Shown: positions 27,519 to 38,031, numbered from the stretch's first letter. The stretch is 64,000 nucleotides of DNA from Pseudomonas fluorescens Q2-87 (GCF_000281895.1 NZ_CM001558.1:3600556-3664555); one strand, 5' to 3'. Numbers and translations: made by a program. The notes: generated from the letters alone by a model not told the origin.

Positions 27519-30500
27519 ATGGAAATCAATCCGAACCAACTGGCCGAGCGTATCGCCAGGCTCACGCCGCAAAAACGCGAAGCCTTTGCCGCCGCATTGG
27601 CAGCGCAAGGCATCGCGCTCAGCCGCTTGCCGATCGTGCCGTCACCGGACGAGGGACCCCGTCCGCTGTCCTGGGCCCAGCAGCGCCTGTGGTTTCTCCA
27701 CCGCCTCGAACCCGACAGCAGCGCCTATAACATGCCCGCCGCATTACGTTTGCGTGGCTTGCTCAACCTCGATGCCTTGCAGCAGAGCTTCGATCAACTG
27801 GTGGTGCGGCATTCAATTCTGCGCAGCACCTTCCACGAAGCCGAGGGCAAGGCTCATCAGATCATCCACGAGCAACTGCCACTGACGCTGGCGCGGATCG
27901 ATCTTTGCGCTGAGCAGGCCAGCGTGCGCCAGTCACGCCTGCAACAGCTGATCGACAGCGAAACCAATCGTCCTTTCGACTTGCAACAGGCCCCCCTGCG
28001 CTGCCTGCTGGTCAAGCTCAGCGACGATGAGCACGTGCTGATCCTGACCGCCCAACACATCGTCGCGGACGGCTGGTCCCTGGGGATCCTGGTAAGGGAA
28101 CTGACTGCGTTCTACAGCGCCGCGCTGCAAGGCGTCGAGGCGCAACTGCCGGCCTTGCCGGTCCAATATGGCGACTATGCGGCGTGGCAACAGACGTGCA
28201 TGAGCGACAGCGCCCTGGCACCGGAACTGACCTATTGGCGAGAACACCTGGCGGGGGAGCAACCGGTGCTGGAACTGCCGGTCGATCGTCCCCGCCAGAA
28301 GCACTCAAGCGGTCGAGGTGCCCGCCATTACCTCACCGTCGACCCGGCGTTGACTGACAGCTTGCGAGCGCTTGCCAAGGCGCGCGGGACGACATTGTTC
28401 ACGGTACTTTTGAGCGCCTTCAACGTGCTGCTGTATCGCCTCAGCGGCCAGACCGACTTGCGTGTCGGCGTGCCTGTGGCCAACCGTACGCGCATGGAAA
28501 CCGAAGGTCTGATCGGCTGCTTCATCAACACGTTGGTGATGCGCTGCGAGCTCAACGGCCGGCGCACCTTCAATGAGGTGCTGGAAGACGTCAACAACGC
28601 GCGGCGCAATGCCCTGGAACATCAACAACTGCCGTTCGAGCGGCTGGTCCAGGCCCTCGAGCCCGAACGCCATCTGTCCCACTCGCCCTTGTTCCAGGTG
28701 ATGTTCAATCTGCTCGATGATCACGCGCCGCGTCGCCTGCAGTTGCCAGGGCTGGAAATCGAGGAGATCGAGCGCGAGCAGATGACCGCGCCATTGGACC
28801 TGGTGCTCAACGTGTCGGAGCGCAGCGACCGGCTCGAGGTGTGCTTCACCTACAACGCCGATCTGTTCGAACAAGACAGCATCGTCAACCATGGACAGGC
28901 CTACGCCAGCCTGTTGCAGGGCCTGGCAACGGCTCCCGATAGCCTCATCGCTCATCTGCCGATACGTGATGCCAAAGCCGAGCAGCATCTGTTGGCGCAG
29001 TGCCAGGCTTCATTGGCCCTTTCGCCGCTGCCCGAGCTGGTGCACCTGCGACTGGCGGCGCAAGCGGCGAAAACCCCGGACAGCCTGGCGCTGATCCACG
29101 ATGACCTGGCCTGGAGCTACGCCGAACTGCAACGCCGGGTCGACGGTGTGGCCCAGCATCTGCTGGCGCTCGACCTGCCGGCGGAAGCGCGCATCGGACT
29201 ATGCCTGCCTCGGGGCCTGGACATCGTCGCGGCCGTGTTCGGCGTGTTGAAGGCAGGGCTTGCCTTCGTGCCGCTGGATCCCCAATTTCCAGCGGAACGC
29301 CTGGCGCACATGATCGACGATGCCGACATTCGCCTGGTACTGGTCGACGCATCCACAGCGCCAATAGTCGAGTCTTATCAACGGCCGATCCTCGACGTCT
29401 GTGCACTCGCGCCAATGCCCGGGCTTCAACCCGCCGTGGCGGAGCGGGCCGTGCACCGAGAACAACTGGCGTATGTCATCTACACCTCCGGCTCCACGGG
29501 CAAACCCAAGGGCGTGGCGGTCACTCACCGCTCGCTCGCCGGATATACCGAAGTCGCGCGCGCCTATTACGGCGTCAGTGCCGAGGACCGGGTGTTGCAG
29601 TTCTCCACGTTCAACTTCGATGGCTTCGTCGATCAGCTGTTTCCTCCGCTGATGTGCGGCGCCAGCCTGGTCGTACGCGGCCCCGAGCTTTGGGACACTC
29701 GCGAATTTCTGACCCGGTTGTATCGCCATGGCATTACCGTCGCGGCCTGCCTGACCACCGCCTATTGGTACCAGCTCGCCCAGGATTTCGCCCTGGTCCC
29801 GGCCGACGCCTACGGTGCCTTGCGCCTGGTCAGCGTCGGTGGCGAAGCCATGCCGCCCGAAGGACTCAATGCCTGGCGCAAGGCCGGACTGAGTCATGTC
29901 CGGCTGCTGAATATCTACGGTCCCACGGAAATCACCGTGGTATCGAGTATCCAGGATTGCACCCTGCTGCTGGACGATGAACAGCTGCCGCTGCAAATGC
30001 CCATCGGCGAACCCTTGCGCGGCCGCGCCTATTACCTGCTAGACCGCGACGACAACCTGGCGCCTGTTGGTGTGCCCGGGGAGCTGTGTATTGGCGGCTC
30101 GTTGTTGTCTCGCGGCTATCACGACGTTCCAGGCCTGACCGCCGAACGTTTCTGCCCCGACCCGTTCGGCCCGCCAGGCAGCCGTCTGTACCGCACCGGT
30201 GATCGGGTCCGGCGCCTGCCCAACGGCACCTACGAATACCTCGGGCGCATCGACCAGCAGGTCAAGCTGCGAGGCTTCCGGATCGAATTGGGCGAGATCG
30301 AATCACGCTTGCAGAACCATCCGCAGGTTCGCCAGGCCGTGGTGATCGTGCGTGAGGACCGGCCCGGCGACCGTCGCCTGGTGGCCTATGTGGTTTACCA
30401 GGCGCAACCTTTGGCGATCACGGCCCTGCGCGAACACATCGCCAAGCATTTGCCTGCCTACATGGTGCCGTCCGCCTTCGTCACCCTGGAGCAGATACCG

Positions 30501-32285
30501 CTGACGCCCGGCGGAAAACTCAACAGGGCAGCACTGCCGGCCCCCGATTATTCGCTGCAGGCTACTCAGGTGCGTGCGCCGCAGACCCCGCAGGAGCAGC
30601 AGTTGCTGGCGCTCTGGCAAGACGTGCTCGGGGTGGAATCCATCGACCTGCACGACAACTTTTTCGCCCTGGGCGGGCACTCGTTGCTGGCGGCTCAACT
30701 GGTCACCCGCATTCGCCTGGCGCTGAACATCGAACTGCCCCTGCGGGTACTGTTCGAAGCGCCGACCATCGCGCAACTGGCCTCTGAGCTGTCCAAGGCA
30801 GAGGCCAGCAGCGAACGCCCCATAGAGCCCGCGCCTGTCCCGTCCCATGGCCGCAGGCTGCTGTCCCACGCCCAGCAAGGGATGTGGCTGGTACAGGCCA
30901 TGCAACCGGAAAGCGCGGCGTACCACATTCCCAGCGCAGCGCGCTTGCGCGGCCACCTGGACATCGACGCGTTGCACCTGGCGTTCAAGGGATTGGTGCA
31001 GCGCCATGAAGCATTGCGTAGCAGCTTCCACGAACAGGACGCGGAACTCTTCGTTCAGGTGCAGCCGCAGGTCGATCTGCCGATGCCCCTGCATGACCTC
31101 AGCGCCCTGCCCGCCGACGTCTGCGAAGACACGGCCCGGCGGTTGTTGATTGAGCTGGCGATACGCCCTATCGATCTGCGCCAGGCGCCGTTGCTGCGCT
31201 TGCACCTGATCAAACTGCGGGACGATGAACACCTGTTGTTGCTGGTGCTGCACCACATCGTTTCAGATGGCTGGTCGATGGGCCTGTTGGTCAGCGAATT
31301 GACTCACCTTTATCGCGCCGCCCTGAGCGGTGAAAACCCGACGCTGGCGCCATTGCCCATCCAGTACTCTGACTACGCTGCCTGGCAGCAGCGATACCTG
31401 GACGAGCCGATGCTCGAGCGTCAGCTGGGCTATTGGAAGCAGGCGCTTGGCGAACCCCAGCCGCCGCTGGACCTGCTCAGCGACAGACCGCGCCCGGCGG
31501 CCCTGAGCGGACAAGGTGCGCGCTGGTCGTTCCAGATTGGCGAACACACCGCAGACGCCCTTAAACGGCTTTGCCTGAGCAACGGGGCCACCCTGTTCAT
31601 GGGATTGCTGGGCGCCTTGCAGGTGTGCCTGTATGCCCAAAGCGGTCGACAGCAACCGGTGATCGGCACCGACGTGGCCAACCGCAATCGCGCAGAAACC
31701 GAAGGGCTTGTCGGTTTTTTCATCAACCAATTGGCCCTTCGCGGCGACCTGACCGGCAACCCGACGTTCAGCCAGTTGATCCAGCGTCTGCGCCCGCAGG
31801 TACTGGACGCTTTCAAACATCAGGAGCTGCCGTTCAACAAATTGGTTGAAGCGCTCAACCCGCCGCGCAGTCTCGCCTATAACCCGCTGTTCCAGGTCAA
31901 GCTGGTGTTGCAGAACCAACCGGCCAGCGTGCTGCAGATGCCGGGGCTGGACGTGCTGCCCGAGCGCATCGAGCACGGCCAGTCACAGCTGGACCTGCAC
32001 CTCACCGTGGAGGAGGACCGGGGCACCCTGGCCTGCACCCTCAAATACAGCACCGACCTGTTCGACGCGACAACGGCCGAGGCGTTCGCCAACGCCTTCA
32101 GCACACTGCTGGAACAGGTCGCCACTTACCCCGAGCGACTCATCGACGAGCTCGCCCAGGACTTGAAACGGCAAACCCATGAACAACGCATGAAGCACCT
32201 GAACGCACGCAACGAGCAGAGCCTGGCGCGGTTGGGCAGCACACGTCGGCGTACTCGATTCACTACTGACTCTATGGAGGGATAA
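27519..32285 (+). CDS. Siderophore NRPS 3: C-A(unassigned)-T-C
   Basis: A 1588-residue protein starting at ATG 27519 with a short helical leader (QLAERIARLTPQKREAFAAA) before C1. C1 has QHIVADG near 178 (first His replaced, catalytic His kept). A (YTSGSTG 654, NIYGPTE 797) gives pocket residues D-G-D-C-S-G-I-V-V by my alignment, which I cannot match to a substrate with confidence. T is at LGGHS 1051 and C2 at HHIVSDG 1244. The protein ends with C2 and a basic tail, with no carrier, so C2 must work with the His module on NRPS 4. Confidence 0.9.
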   Translation: MEINPNQLAERIARLTPQKREAFAAALAAQGIALSRLPIVPSPDEGPRPLSWAQQRLWFLHRLEPDSSAYNMPAALRLRGLLNLDALQQSFDQLVVRHSILRSTFHEAEGKAHQIIHEQLPLTLARIDLCAEQASVRQSRLQQLIDSETNRPFDLQQAPLRCLLVKLSDDEHVLILTAQHIVADGWSLGILVRELTAFYSAALQGVEAQLPALPVQYGDYAAWQQTCMSDSALAPELTYWREHLAGEQPVLELPVDRPRQKHSSGRGARHYLTVDPALTDSLRALAKARGTTLFTVLLSAFNVLLYRLSGQTDLRVGVPVANRTRMETEGLIGCFINTLVMRCELNGRRTFNEVLEDVNNARRNALEHQQLPFERLVQALEPERHLSHSPLFQVMFNLLDDHAPRRLQLPGLEIEEIEREQMTAPLDLVLNVSERSDRLEVCFTYNADLFEQDSIVNHGQAYASLLQGLATAPDSLIAHLPIRDAKAEQHLLAQCQASLALSPLPELVHLRLAAQAAKTPDSLALIHDDLAWSYAELQRRVDGVAQHLLALDLPAEARIGLCLPRGLDIVAAVFGVLKAGLAFVPLDPQFPAERLAHMIDDADIRLVLVDASTAPIVESYQRPILDVCALAPMPGLQPAVAERAVHREQLAYVIYTSGSTGKPKGVAVTHRSLAGYTEVARAYYGVSAEDRVLQFSTFNFDGFVDQLFPPLMCGASLVVRGPELWDTREFLTRLYRHGITVAACLTTAYWYQLAQDFALVPADAYGALRLVSVGGEAMPPEGLNAWRKAGLSHVRLLNIYGPTEITVVSSIQDCTLLLDDEQLPLQMPIGEPLRGRAYYLLDRDDNLAPVGVPGELCIGGSLLSRGYHDVPGLTAERFCPDPFGPPGSRLYRTGDRVRRLPNGTYEYLGRIDQQVKLRGFRIELGEIESRLQNHPQVRQAVVIVREDRPGDRRLVAYVVYQAQPLAITALREHIAKHLPAYMVPSAFVTLEQIPLTPGGKLNRAALPAPDYSLQATQVRAPQTPQEQQLLALWQDVLGVESIDLHDNFFALGGHSLLAAQLVTRIRLALNIELPLRVLFEAPTIAQLASELSKAEASSERPIEPAPVPSHGRRLLSHAQQGMWLVQAMQPESAAYHIPSAARLRGHLDIDALHLAFKGLVQRHEALRSSFHEQDAELFVQVQPQVDLPMPLHDLSALPADVCEDTARRLLIELAIRPIDLRQAPLLRLHLIKLRDDEHLLLLVLHHIVSDGWSMGLLVSELTHLYRAALSGENPTLAPLPIQYSDYAAWQQRYLDEPMLERQLGYWKQALGEPQPPLDLLSDRPRPAALSGQGARWSFQIGEHTADALKRLCLSNGATLFMGLLGALQVCLYAQSGRQQPVIGTDVANRNRAETEGLVGFFINQLALRGDLTGNPTFSQLIQRLRPQVLDAFKHQELPFNKLVEALNPPRSLAYNPLFQVKLVLQNQPASVLQMPGLDVLPERIEHGQSQLDLHLTVEEDRGTLACTLKYSTDLFDATTAEAFANAFSTLLEQVATYPERLIDELAQDLKRQTHEQRMKHLNARNEQSLARLGSTRRRTRFTTDSMEG

Positions 32286-32288
32286 GAC

Positions 32289-33341
32289 ATGAATGGTCCC
32301 GCGACACCTACCCTGGGCGGCATGCGCCGCAAGCCGATTCGCCTGGATGAAGAAAACCTAGTGACGTTCAAGCCGCTCAATGACGGCCAGAACTACACGC
32401 TGCTGTGTGAGCCCGCCAGCCCCGGCGTCAGCCTGATCGCCTGGGCGCAGCGGCAACGGGAACTGATCGAACGCAAACTGCTGGAACACGGTGCTTTGCT
32501 GTTTCGTCATTTCCAGGTCGACACTGCCACGGCTTTCGACCAATGCATCAGCTCATTGTCAGGGGGAGCGCTGGAGTACAAGTTCAGGGCCTCGCCGAGG
32601 ACGCAGGTCGATCCGCGCCTGAACATCTACACGTCCACCGATTACCCACAGGACCAACGCATTTTCCCTCACAACGAACACTCCTACTCGCCGGTTTTCC
32701 CGCTGAAGATTTTCCTGTGGTGCGACGTCGCCCCGCAATCGCGGGGTGAAACGCCGATCGGCGATACCCGCGCCATCACCCGCGGCATCGACCCACAGGT
32801 CCGCGAACGCTTCGCCCGTCTGGGCATCATGTACGTGCGCAACTACGGAGACGGCTTCGGCCTGCCTTGGCAAACCGTGTTCCAGACCGAGGACCGGGCG
32901 CAGGTCGACGCCTACTGCGCCAGTGTCGGCATACAGACGGAGTGGAAAGAGAACAATCGCCTGCGCACCCGCCAGGTCGGCCCAGCGCTGGTCCGGCACC
33001 CGCGCACCGACGAGATCCTCTGGTTCAACCACGCGACATTCTTCCACGTCAGCACCTTGCCGGCCAGCGTGGGCGATGCCCTGCAGGCCGATTTCGCCGA
33101 CGACGACCTGCCGCAGAACACCTTTTATGGCGACGGCAGCCCGATCGAGCCCGAGGTGCTAGAGCACCTGCGCGCCGTGTACCTGCAAAACATGATCGAG
33201 TTCAGTTGGCAGCACGGCGACGTGTTGCTGCTCGACAACATGCTATCGGTGCACGCACGCAACGAATACAGCGGTCCCAGGCGCATCCTGGTGTCCATGG
33301 CAGAAGCACTGAACAGTACAGACGTTGCGCTCAAGCCCTGA
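32289..33341 (+). CDS. SyrP/TauD-type hydroxylase, probable histidyl beta-hydroxylase
   Basis: A 350-residue TauD-fold dioxygenase with HNE in FPHNEHSY (residues about 122-124) and a distal His in LSVHARNEYSG. It has a strong ribosome site (GGAGGGATAAGAC) and begins three bases after NRPS 3. It lies directly before NRPS 4, whose A domain selects His and whose N-terminal domain is a histidine-less condensation relative. By the known link between such interface domains and histidyl hydroxylases in histicorrugatin-type loci, its likely product is carrier-bound beta-hydroxyhistidine. An aspartyl role cannot be excluded from the sequence alone. Confidence 0.83.
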   Translation: MNGPATPTLGGMRRKPIRLDEENLVTFKPLNDGQNYTLLCEPASPGVSLIAWAQRQRELIERKLLEHGALLFRHFQVDTATAFDQCISSLSGGALEYKFRASPRTQVDPRLNIYTSTDYPQDQRIFPHNEHSYSPVFPLKIFLWCDVAPQSRGETPIGDTRAITRGIDPQVRERFARLGIMYVRNYGDGFGLPWQTVFQTEDRAQVDAYCASVGIQTEWKENNRLRTRQVGPALVRHPRTDEILWFNHATFFHVSTLPASVGDALQADFADDDLPQNTFYGDGSPIEPEVLEHLRAVYLQNMIEFSWQHGDVLLLDNMLSVHARNEYSGPRRILVSMAEALNSTDVALKP

Positions 33342-33395
33342 ACCGCTCGACCGTCCAACGTCCCTGACTTGCCCCTATTTTCAAGGCCTCATCCT

Positions 33396-36300
33396 ATGTC
33401 CAGTAACGCCTTAGAGGGTTTTCGCCCCGCTCTGCAACAAAACCTGTATTGGTCGCGCGCCACTGATCGCAGCGCCCCGCTGTTCCTGACCCTGGCCTTG
33501 CCTGACGGTATCGACAGCGCACGCTTGCGTTCGGCCCTGGAGCACGTGCTGGAGCGCCACGAAATCCTGCGCACCCGCCTACTAGCCGCTCCCGGCATGG
33601 ACCTGCCGGTGCAGGTGATCGCCGAACACATCGACATTGACTGGCGAGACATCACCACGGCCCCAGCCTCTATCGACGACTTGAAATCGGCACTGCGCGC
33701 GGTCCTGAGCCAGGAGACGCCACCTGCCCTGGCCGTCGCCCGGCTCCCCGCCACCCTGCTGGTCGCATTGCCTGCCGCCAACGTCGACGCTACCACTGTG
33801 GAGCGCCTGCTGTCGGAGTGGCAAGCGCTTTACCAAGGCAATGAGCTGCCGGACGACACCGTCCAGTTCGCTGACTTCGCCGAATGGCAGTTCGAGTACA
33901 CCAGCGGCGGCGACAGCGACGCCGGTCGTGCCTTCTGGCAACGCCAACAAGCGCCGGACCTGATGGCGGTGCTGCATCCATTCCAGCGCGCATCGGCCGG
34001 TAATGAACGGCACATGGCCCAGGTCCAACAGACCCTGGACGCTGAATGCCAAGACCGACTCAACAGTGCCCTCGCCGGCCTCGATACCCCGGCGCAGCAT
34101 CTGTTCGGCGCGTGCTGGGCGGTGCTGCTCAGACGTCATCTGGGCCAGCCCCAGGTGGTGCTCGGCTGGGAACATCCTGGCCGTAACAGTGCCACGACGA
34201 CCGCCATGGGTCCCTATGCCAAGTCCTTGCCGTTGCTGCTGACATTCGACGACAGCCAGTCCTTGGCCGGCCTGCTCGCTGCACTCCGCGCCTTGTTGAC
34301 CGAGGCCGATACCTGGCAAGAAGCGTGGCCCGCTCAATCGGCGCCAACGCCGTTCGGCTTCCGCTTGCGCAAACCGGCGCCGTCGGCCTGGACCGTGCAG
34401 GCACTGGAAGGCGAAGAATGTGCGCATGCGTTGCTGCTGGAGGTCACTGAACGGGCGCAAGGCTTCGAATTTCGCCTGCACTTCGACGCCTCGACACTGG
34501 ACGTCGACGCCGCACGTCTGCTGCTCGATCAGTACCTGACCCTGTGCGTGCAAGCCAGCGATACCAGCTCGCAACCCTTGGGCGAGGCCAACGGTATCAG
34601 TCGCGTTCACCAGGACTGGCTGGCGACCTTGAACCAGACCGCCACGCACCTGGCGACGCCGGCGTTGTTGCACCAGCTGTTCGAGCAACAGGTCGACCTG
34701 CAACCGGACGCCATCGCCGTGACCCACGGTGATGCTCATCTGAGTTACCGGGCGCTGGAGCGCCAAGCCAACCAAGTGGCGCACCGACTGCGCCAGGCGG
34801 GGCTGACGGCCGGACAGCCGGTGGGGTTGTTCATCGAGCGTTGCAGCGAAGCCCTCGTCGGTATCCTGGGCATTCTCAAAGCGGGCGGCGCCTACTTGCC
34901 GCTGGACCCAACGTACCCGGCCGAACGCCTGAGCGACATGCTTGAGCAAACCGCGGCCCCACTGCTGCTGAGCCTGACGCGTCTGCAAACGCGCCTGCCC
35001 GAGGGCAACTACGAAACGGTATGGCTCGACCAGCCGGGCAGCGACAGCACCTTCGACCTGCGCCCCGAGCCCATCAGCGATGCCGACACCCTGGCTTATC
35101 TGATTTTCACCTCAGGCTCCACCGGGCGCCCCAAAGGGGTGATGGTGACCCATCGCAATGCCGTGCATTCGACTTCGGCGCGCCAGTTGGCCTATGAAGA
35201 GCCGTTGACGTCATTCCTGCTCGTGTCAGGACTGGCGTTCGACAGTTCGGTCGCCGGTCTCTTCTGGACCCTGGGCCGTGGCGGTCGGCTGTGCCTGCCC
35301 CAGGACGACCAGGTTCAGGATGCGCTGGCGCTCGGCCGCTTGATCGCGGCCCAACGCATCAGTCATACCCTGATGTTGCCGTCGCTCTACGCCCAGGTAC
35401 TGGAACAGGCCGCCGACCAACTGGGCAGCCTGCGCTGCGCCATCGTCGCCGGCGAAGCCTGCCCGGCTGCCCTCGCCCGACACCATCGCGAGCAATGCGC
35501 GCAAGCCCAGTTGTACAACGAGTACGGGCCGACCGAAGGCACCGTCTGGTGCAGCTACTACCGCGCCCGAGGCGACGAACACGGTGTGTTGCCGATCGGC
35601 AAGGCCATCGCGAATATGCAGGTGTTCGTGCTCGACGAGCAGCGGCGTCCGGTGGCCGCTGGCGTGGCGGGTGAAATCTACCTCAGCGGCGCAGGCATCA
35701 CCCAGGGCTATCTCGGACGACCGGACCTGACCGCCGAGCGCTTCTTGAGCAACCCGCTCGATCCCCAGGGCAGCCAGTGGTACCGCAGCGGCGATATCGG
35801 CAGGGTCAATCCCCAGGGTGACATCGAGTTCCTCGGACGTATCGACGACCAAGTGAAGATTCGCGGTTTCCGGATCGAGCTGGGGGAAATCGAAGCCCGC
35901 CTGCTGAGCCATCCAGGCATACGGGAGGCCGTCGTGATCGCCCGCCAGAACGAAGTCGGCGATACCGAACTCATCGCCTATCTGGTGGCGCGCGAGGCAT
36001 GCCCCGGCGCTACCGCGTTGCGCGACTACCTGGGCACGCAATTACCTGACTACATGTTGCCAAACGCCTATGTGATGCTGGCGGCATTCCCCTTGACCCC
36101 AAACGGCAAGCTGGATCGCAAGGCGTTACCGGCCCCCGCCCGTGATCGCCAGGTCAGCTACCGGGCACCCCGCAACGAACGCGAGCAATTGCTGGCAGCG
36201 CTGTGGTCCCAGGTGCTGGGGGTGGAGCGGGTCGGCCTGGATGATAATTTCTTCGAGCTGGGCGGCCACTCGCTGACCGCGACCCGACTGGTGTCACGGC

Positions 36301-38027
36301 TGCGCAGCAGCCTCGGGCTGGAAGTGCCGGTACGTGCGCTGTTCCAACACCCGACGCTGGGCGAATTCATTGACCAGGCGCTACCAAAGGCCGATGCCTC
36401 GACGTTACCGCCCATCACGCCCCAACACCGCCAGCCTTCAACGGCAATGTCCTACGCCCAGGAACGGCTCTGGTTATTCGATCGCCTGCACCCAGGAAGT
36501 ACCACGTACAACGTGCCTGAATCGGCGCGCCTGCATGGCGACCTGGACGTGCTGGCGCTGGAGCGCAGTTTTGCGCTGTTGCTGCAACGCCATGAGGCCC
36601 TGCGCACGACCTTCACGCTGGAAAACAATCAACCGGTGCAGCGCATCAGTGCCGCGCAGGGTTTCACGCTGACTTTGATCGACCTCAGCCATCTGGACGA
36701 AGGTGATCGGCATCAGCACCTGCACAACGAACTCAGGGCCCAGGCCGCCCATCCGTTCGATCTGGCACGGGGCCCCTTGATCCGTGCGGGCCTGGTGCGG
36801 CTTTCTCCACGAGAGCATGTGCTTTGGCTGACCTTGCACCACATCGTCTTCGATGGCTGGTCGATGCGCGTGTTCATCCGTGAGTTGACCCAGCTCTACA
36901 CGGCGTTGAGCAAAGGGGAACCCTCGCCCCTCGTCGGGCAAACCCTGCAGTACGCGGATTTCGCCCAGTGGCAACGCCGTGAACTGAATCACGACGCGCT
37001 CAAGCCGCAACTGGATTTCTGGCTGCAACACCTGGGCACCGACCGCACGCTGCTGCAACTGCCTTGTATGTTGCCGCGGCCGGCGCTGCCCAGCCATCGG
37101 GGCGCTGAGCACACCTTCGAACTGGGCCTGGAGACCACGCAAGCGCTGCACGCCTACAGCCGGGAACAAGGCGCGACCCTGTTCATGACGTTGCTGGCCG
37201 TGTTCAACGTGCTGCTGGCCGGCCATAGCGCACAGCGGGCCATACGTATCGGCATCCCGATTGCCAATCGTCATCGCCAGGAGCTGGAGGGCTTGGTAGG
37301 TTTCTTCGTCAACACCCTGGCCTTGCGCACAGACCTGGCCGGCAACCCGGGATTCGACACGGTACTCAAACAGGTCCGGGACAACCTGCTGACGGCTCAC
37401 GCCAACCAGGACCTGCCGTTCGAGCAACTGCTGCAAGCACTGCCCAGCGCGCAGCAGCACAGTGCGCCGTTGATCCAGGTCATGTTCGACCTGCATCGCG
37501 AGCGCATCCTGACCTCGTCCGAGTTTGGCGATTTGAGGATCGAGCCGATCAAGGAGGACAATGGCAAGTGCAGTACCTTGTTTGACCTGATGCTCGACAT
37601 CAGCGAGCGCGAGCACGGGCTGATCGCGACATTCACTTACAGCACCGATCTGTTCGAACATGACAGCATCGTCGCGTTGAGCGAAGATTTCCGCGCCTTG
37701 CTCGATACCGTCCTGGGCCAGGCGGCGCCGTCCTTCGAAACGCTGTTGGAGCAGCTCAAGCCGATGAAACGGCCACCGGTCGAGCCTGCGGCGGACGCGC
37801 GAACGCAAGTGTTCAATGCCTTGCAGGCAGAGCTTGAACTCAGCGTTCTCGACGAGCAGGCGAATTTCTTCGAAGTCGGCGGCAGTTCGCTCAAGGCGGT
37901 GCTGCTGTGCGCCCGGCTACAGGAAATGTGGGGCACGAAAATCCCCGCGCACCTGGTCTTCCTGAACCCGACGCTGGATGACTTGGCCAATGTCCTGAGC
38001 CGTTACGCCAAGACGATGGCCGGCTGA
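33396..38027 (+). CDS. Siderophore NRPS 4: interface-like domain-A(His)-T-C-T
   Basis: About 1543 residues from ATG 33396, preceded by AAGG. The first condensation-like domain reads LPAANVDA where HHxxxDG belongs (near 126), so it lacks catalytic histidines. A (FTSGSTG 570, NEYGPTE 708) gives D-S-A-L-I-A-E-V-W, the His-type pocket. T1 is at LGGHS 955, a normal C at HHIVFDG 1147 and a second T at VGGSS 1494, then the end. The last C-T has no adenylation domain of its own, so its carrier must be charged in trans, perhaps by the Gly-selecting NRPS 5. There is no thioesterase. The gene ends the rightward operon at a strong hairpin. Confidence 0.9.
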   Translation: MSSNALEGFRPALQQNLYWSRATDRSAPLFLTLALPDGIDSARLRSALEHVLERHEILRTRLLAAPGMDLPVQVIAEHIDIDWRDITTAPASIDDLKSALRAVLSQETPPALAVARLPATLLVALPAANVDATTVERLLSEWQALYQGNELPDDTVQFADFAEWQFEYTSGGDSDAGRAFWQRQQAPDLMAVLHPFQRASAGNERHMAQVQQTLDAECQDRLNSALAGLDTPAQHLFGACWAVLLRRHLGQPQVVLGWEHPGRNSATTTAMGPYAKSLPLLLTFDDSQSLAGLLAALRALLTEADTWQEAWPAQSAPTPFGFRLRKPAPSAWTVQALEGEECAHALLLEVTERAQGFEFRLHFDASTLDVDAARLLLDQYLTLCVQASDTSSQPLGEANGISRVHQDWLATLNQTATHLATPALLHQLFEQQVDLQPDAIAVTHGDAHLSYRALERQANQVAHRLRQAGLTAGQPVGLFIERCSEALVGILGILKAGGAYLPLDPTYPAERLSDMLEQTAAPLLLSLTRLQTRLPEGNYETVWLDQPGSDSTFDLRPEPISDADTLAYLIFTSGSTGRPKGVMVTHRNAVHSTSARQLAYEEPLTSFLLVSGLAFDSSVAGLFWTLGRGGRLCLPQDDQVQDALALGRLIAAQRISHTLMLPSLYAQVLEQAADQLGSLRCAIVAGEACPAALARHHREQCAQAQLYNEYGPTEGTVWCSYYRARGDEHGVLPIGKAIANMQVFVLDEQRRPVAAGVAGEIYLSGAGITQGYLGRPDLTAERFLSNPLDPQGSQWYRSGDIGRVNPQGDIEFLGRIDDQVKIRGFRIELGEIEARLLSHPGIREAVVIARQNEVGDTELIAYLVAREACPGATALRDYLGTQLPDYMLPNAYVMLAAFPLTPNGKLDRKALPAPARDRQVSYRAPRNEREQLLAALWSQVLGVERVGLDDNFFELGGHSLTATRLVSRLRSSLGLEVPVRALFQHPTLGEFIDQALPKADASTLPPITPQHRQPSTAMSYAQERLWLFDRLHPGSTTYNVPESARLHGDLDVLALERSFALLLQRHEALRTTFTLENNQPVQRISAAQGFTLTLIDLSHLDEGDRHQHLHNELRAQAAHPFDLARGPLIRAGLVRLSPREHVLWLTLHHIVFDGWSMRVFIRELTQLYTALSKGEPSPLVGQTLQYADFAQWQRRELNHDALKPQLDFWLQHLGTDRTLLQLPCMLPRPALPSHRGAEHTFELGLETTQALHAYSREQGATLFMTLLAVFNVLLAGHSAQRAIRIGIPIANRHRQELEGLVGFFVNTLALRTDLAGNPGFDTVLKQVRDNLLTAHANQDLPFEQLLQALPSAQQHSAPLIQVMFDLHRERILTSSEFGDLRIEPIKEDNGKCSTLFDLMLDISEREHGLIATFTYSTDLFEHDSIVALSEDFRALLDTVLGQAAPSFETLLEQLKPMKRPPVEPAADARTQVFNALQAELELSVLDEQANFFEVGGSSLKAVLLCARLQEMWGTKIPAHLVFLNPTLDDLANVLSRYAKTMAG

Positions 38028-38031
38028 ATGA

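Noticed and set aside
37650..38027. C-terminal thioesterase on NRPS 4
   Set aside because: The C-terminal domain has the carrier core VGGSS and no GxSxG lipase-type motif; it is a T domain.
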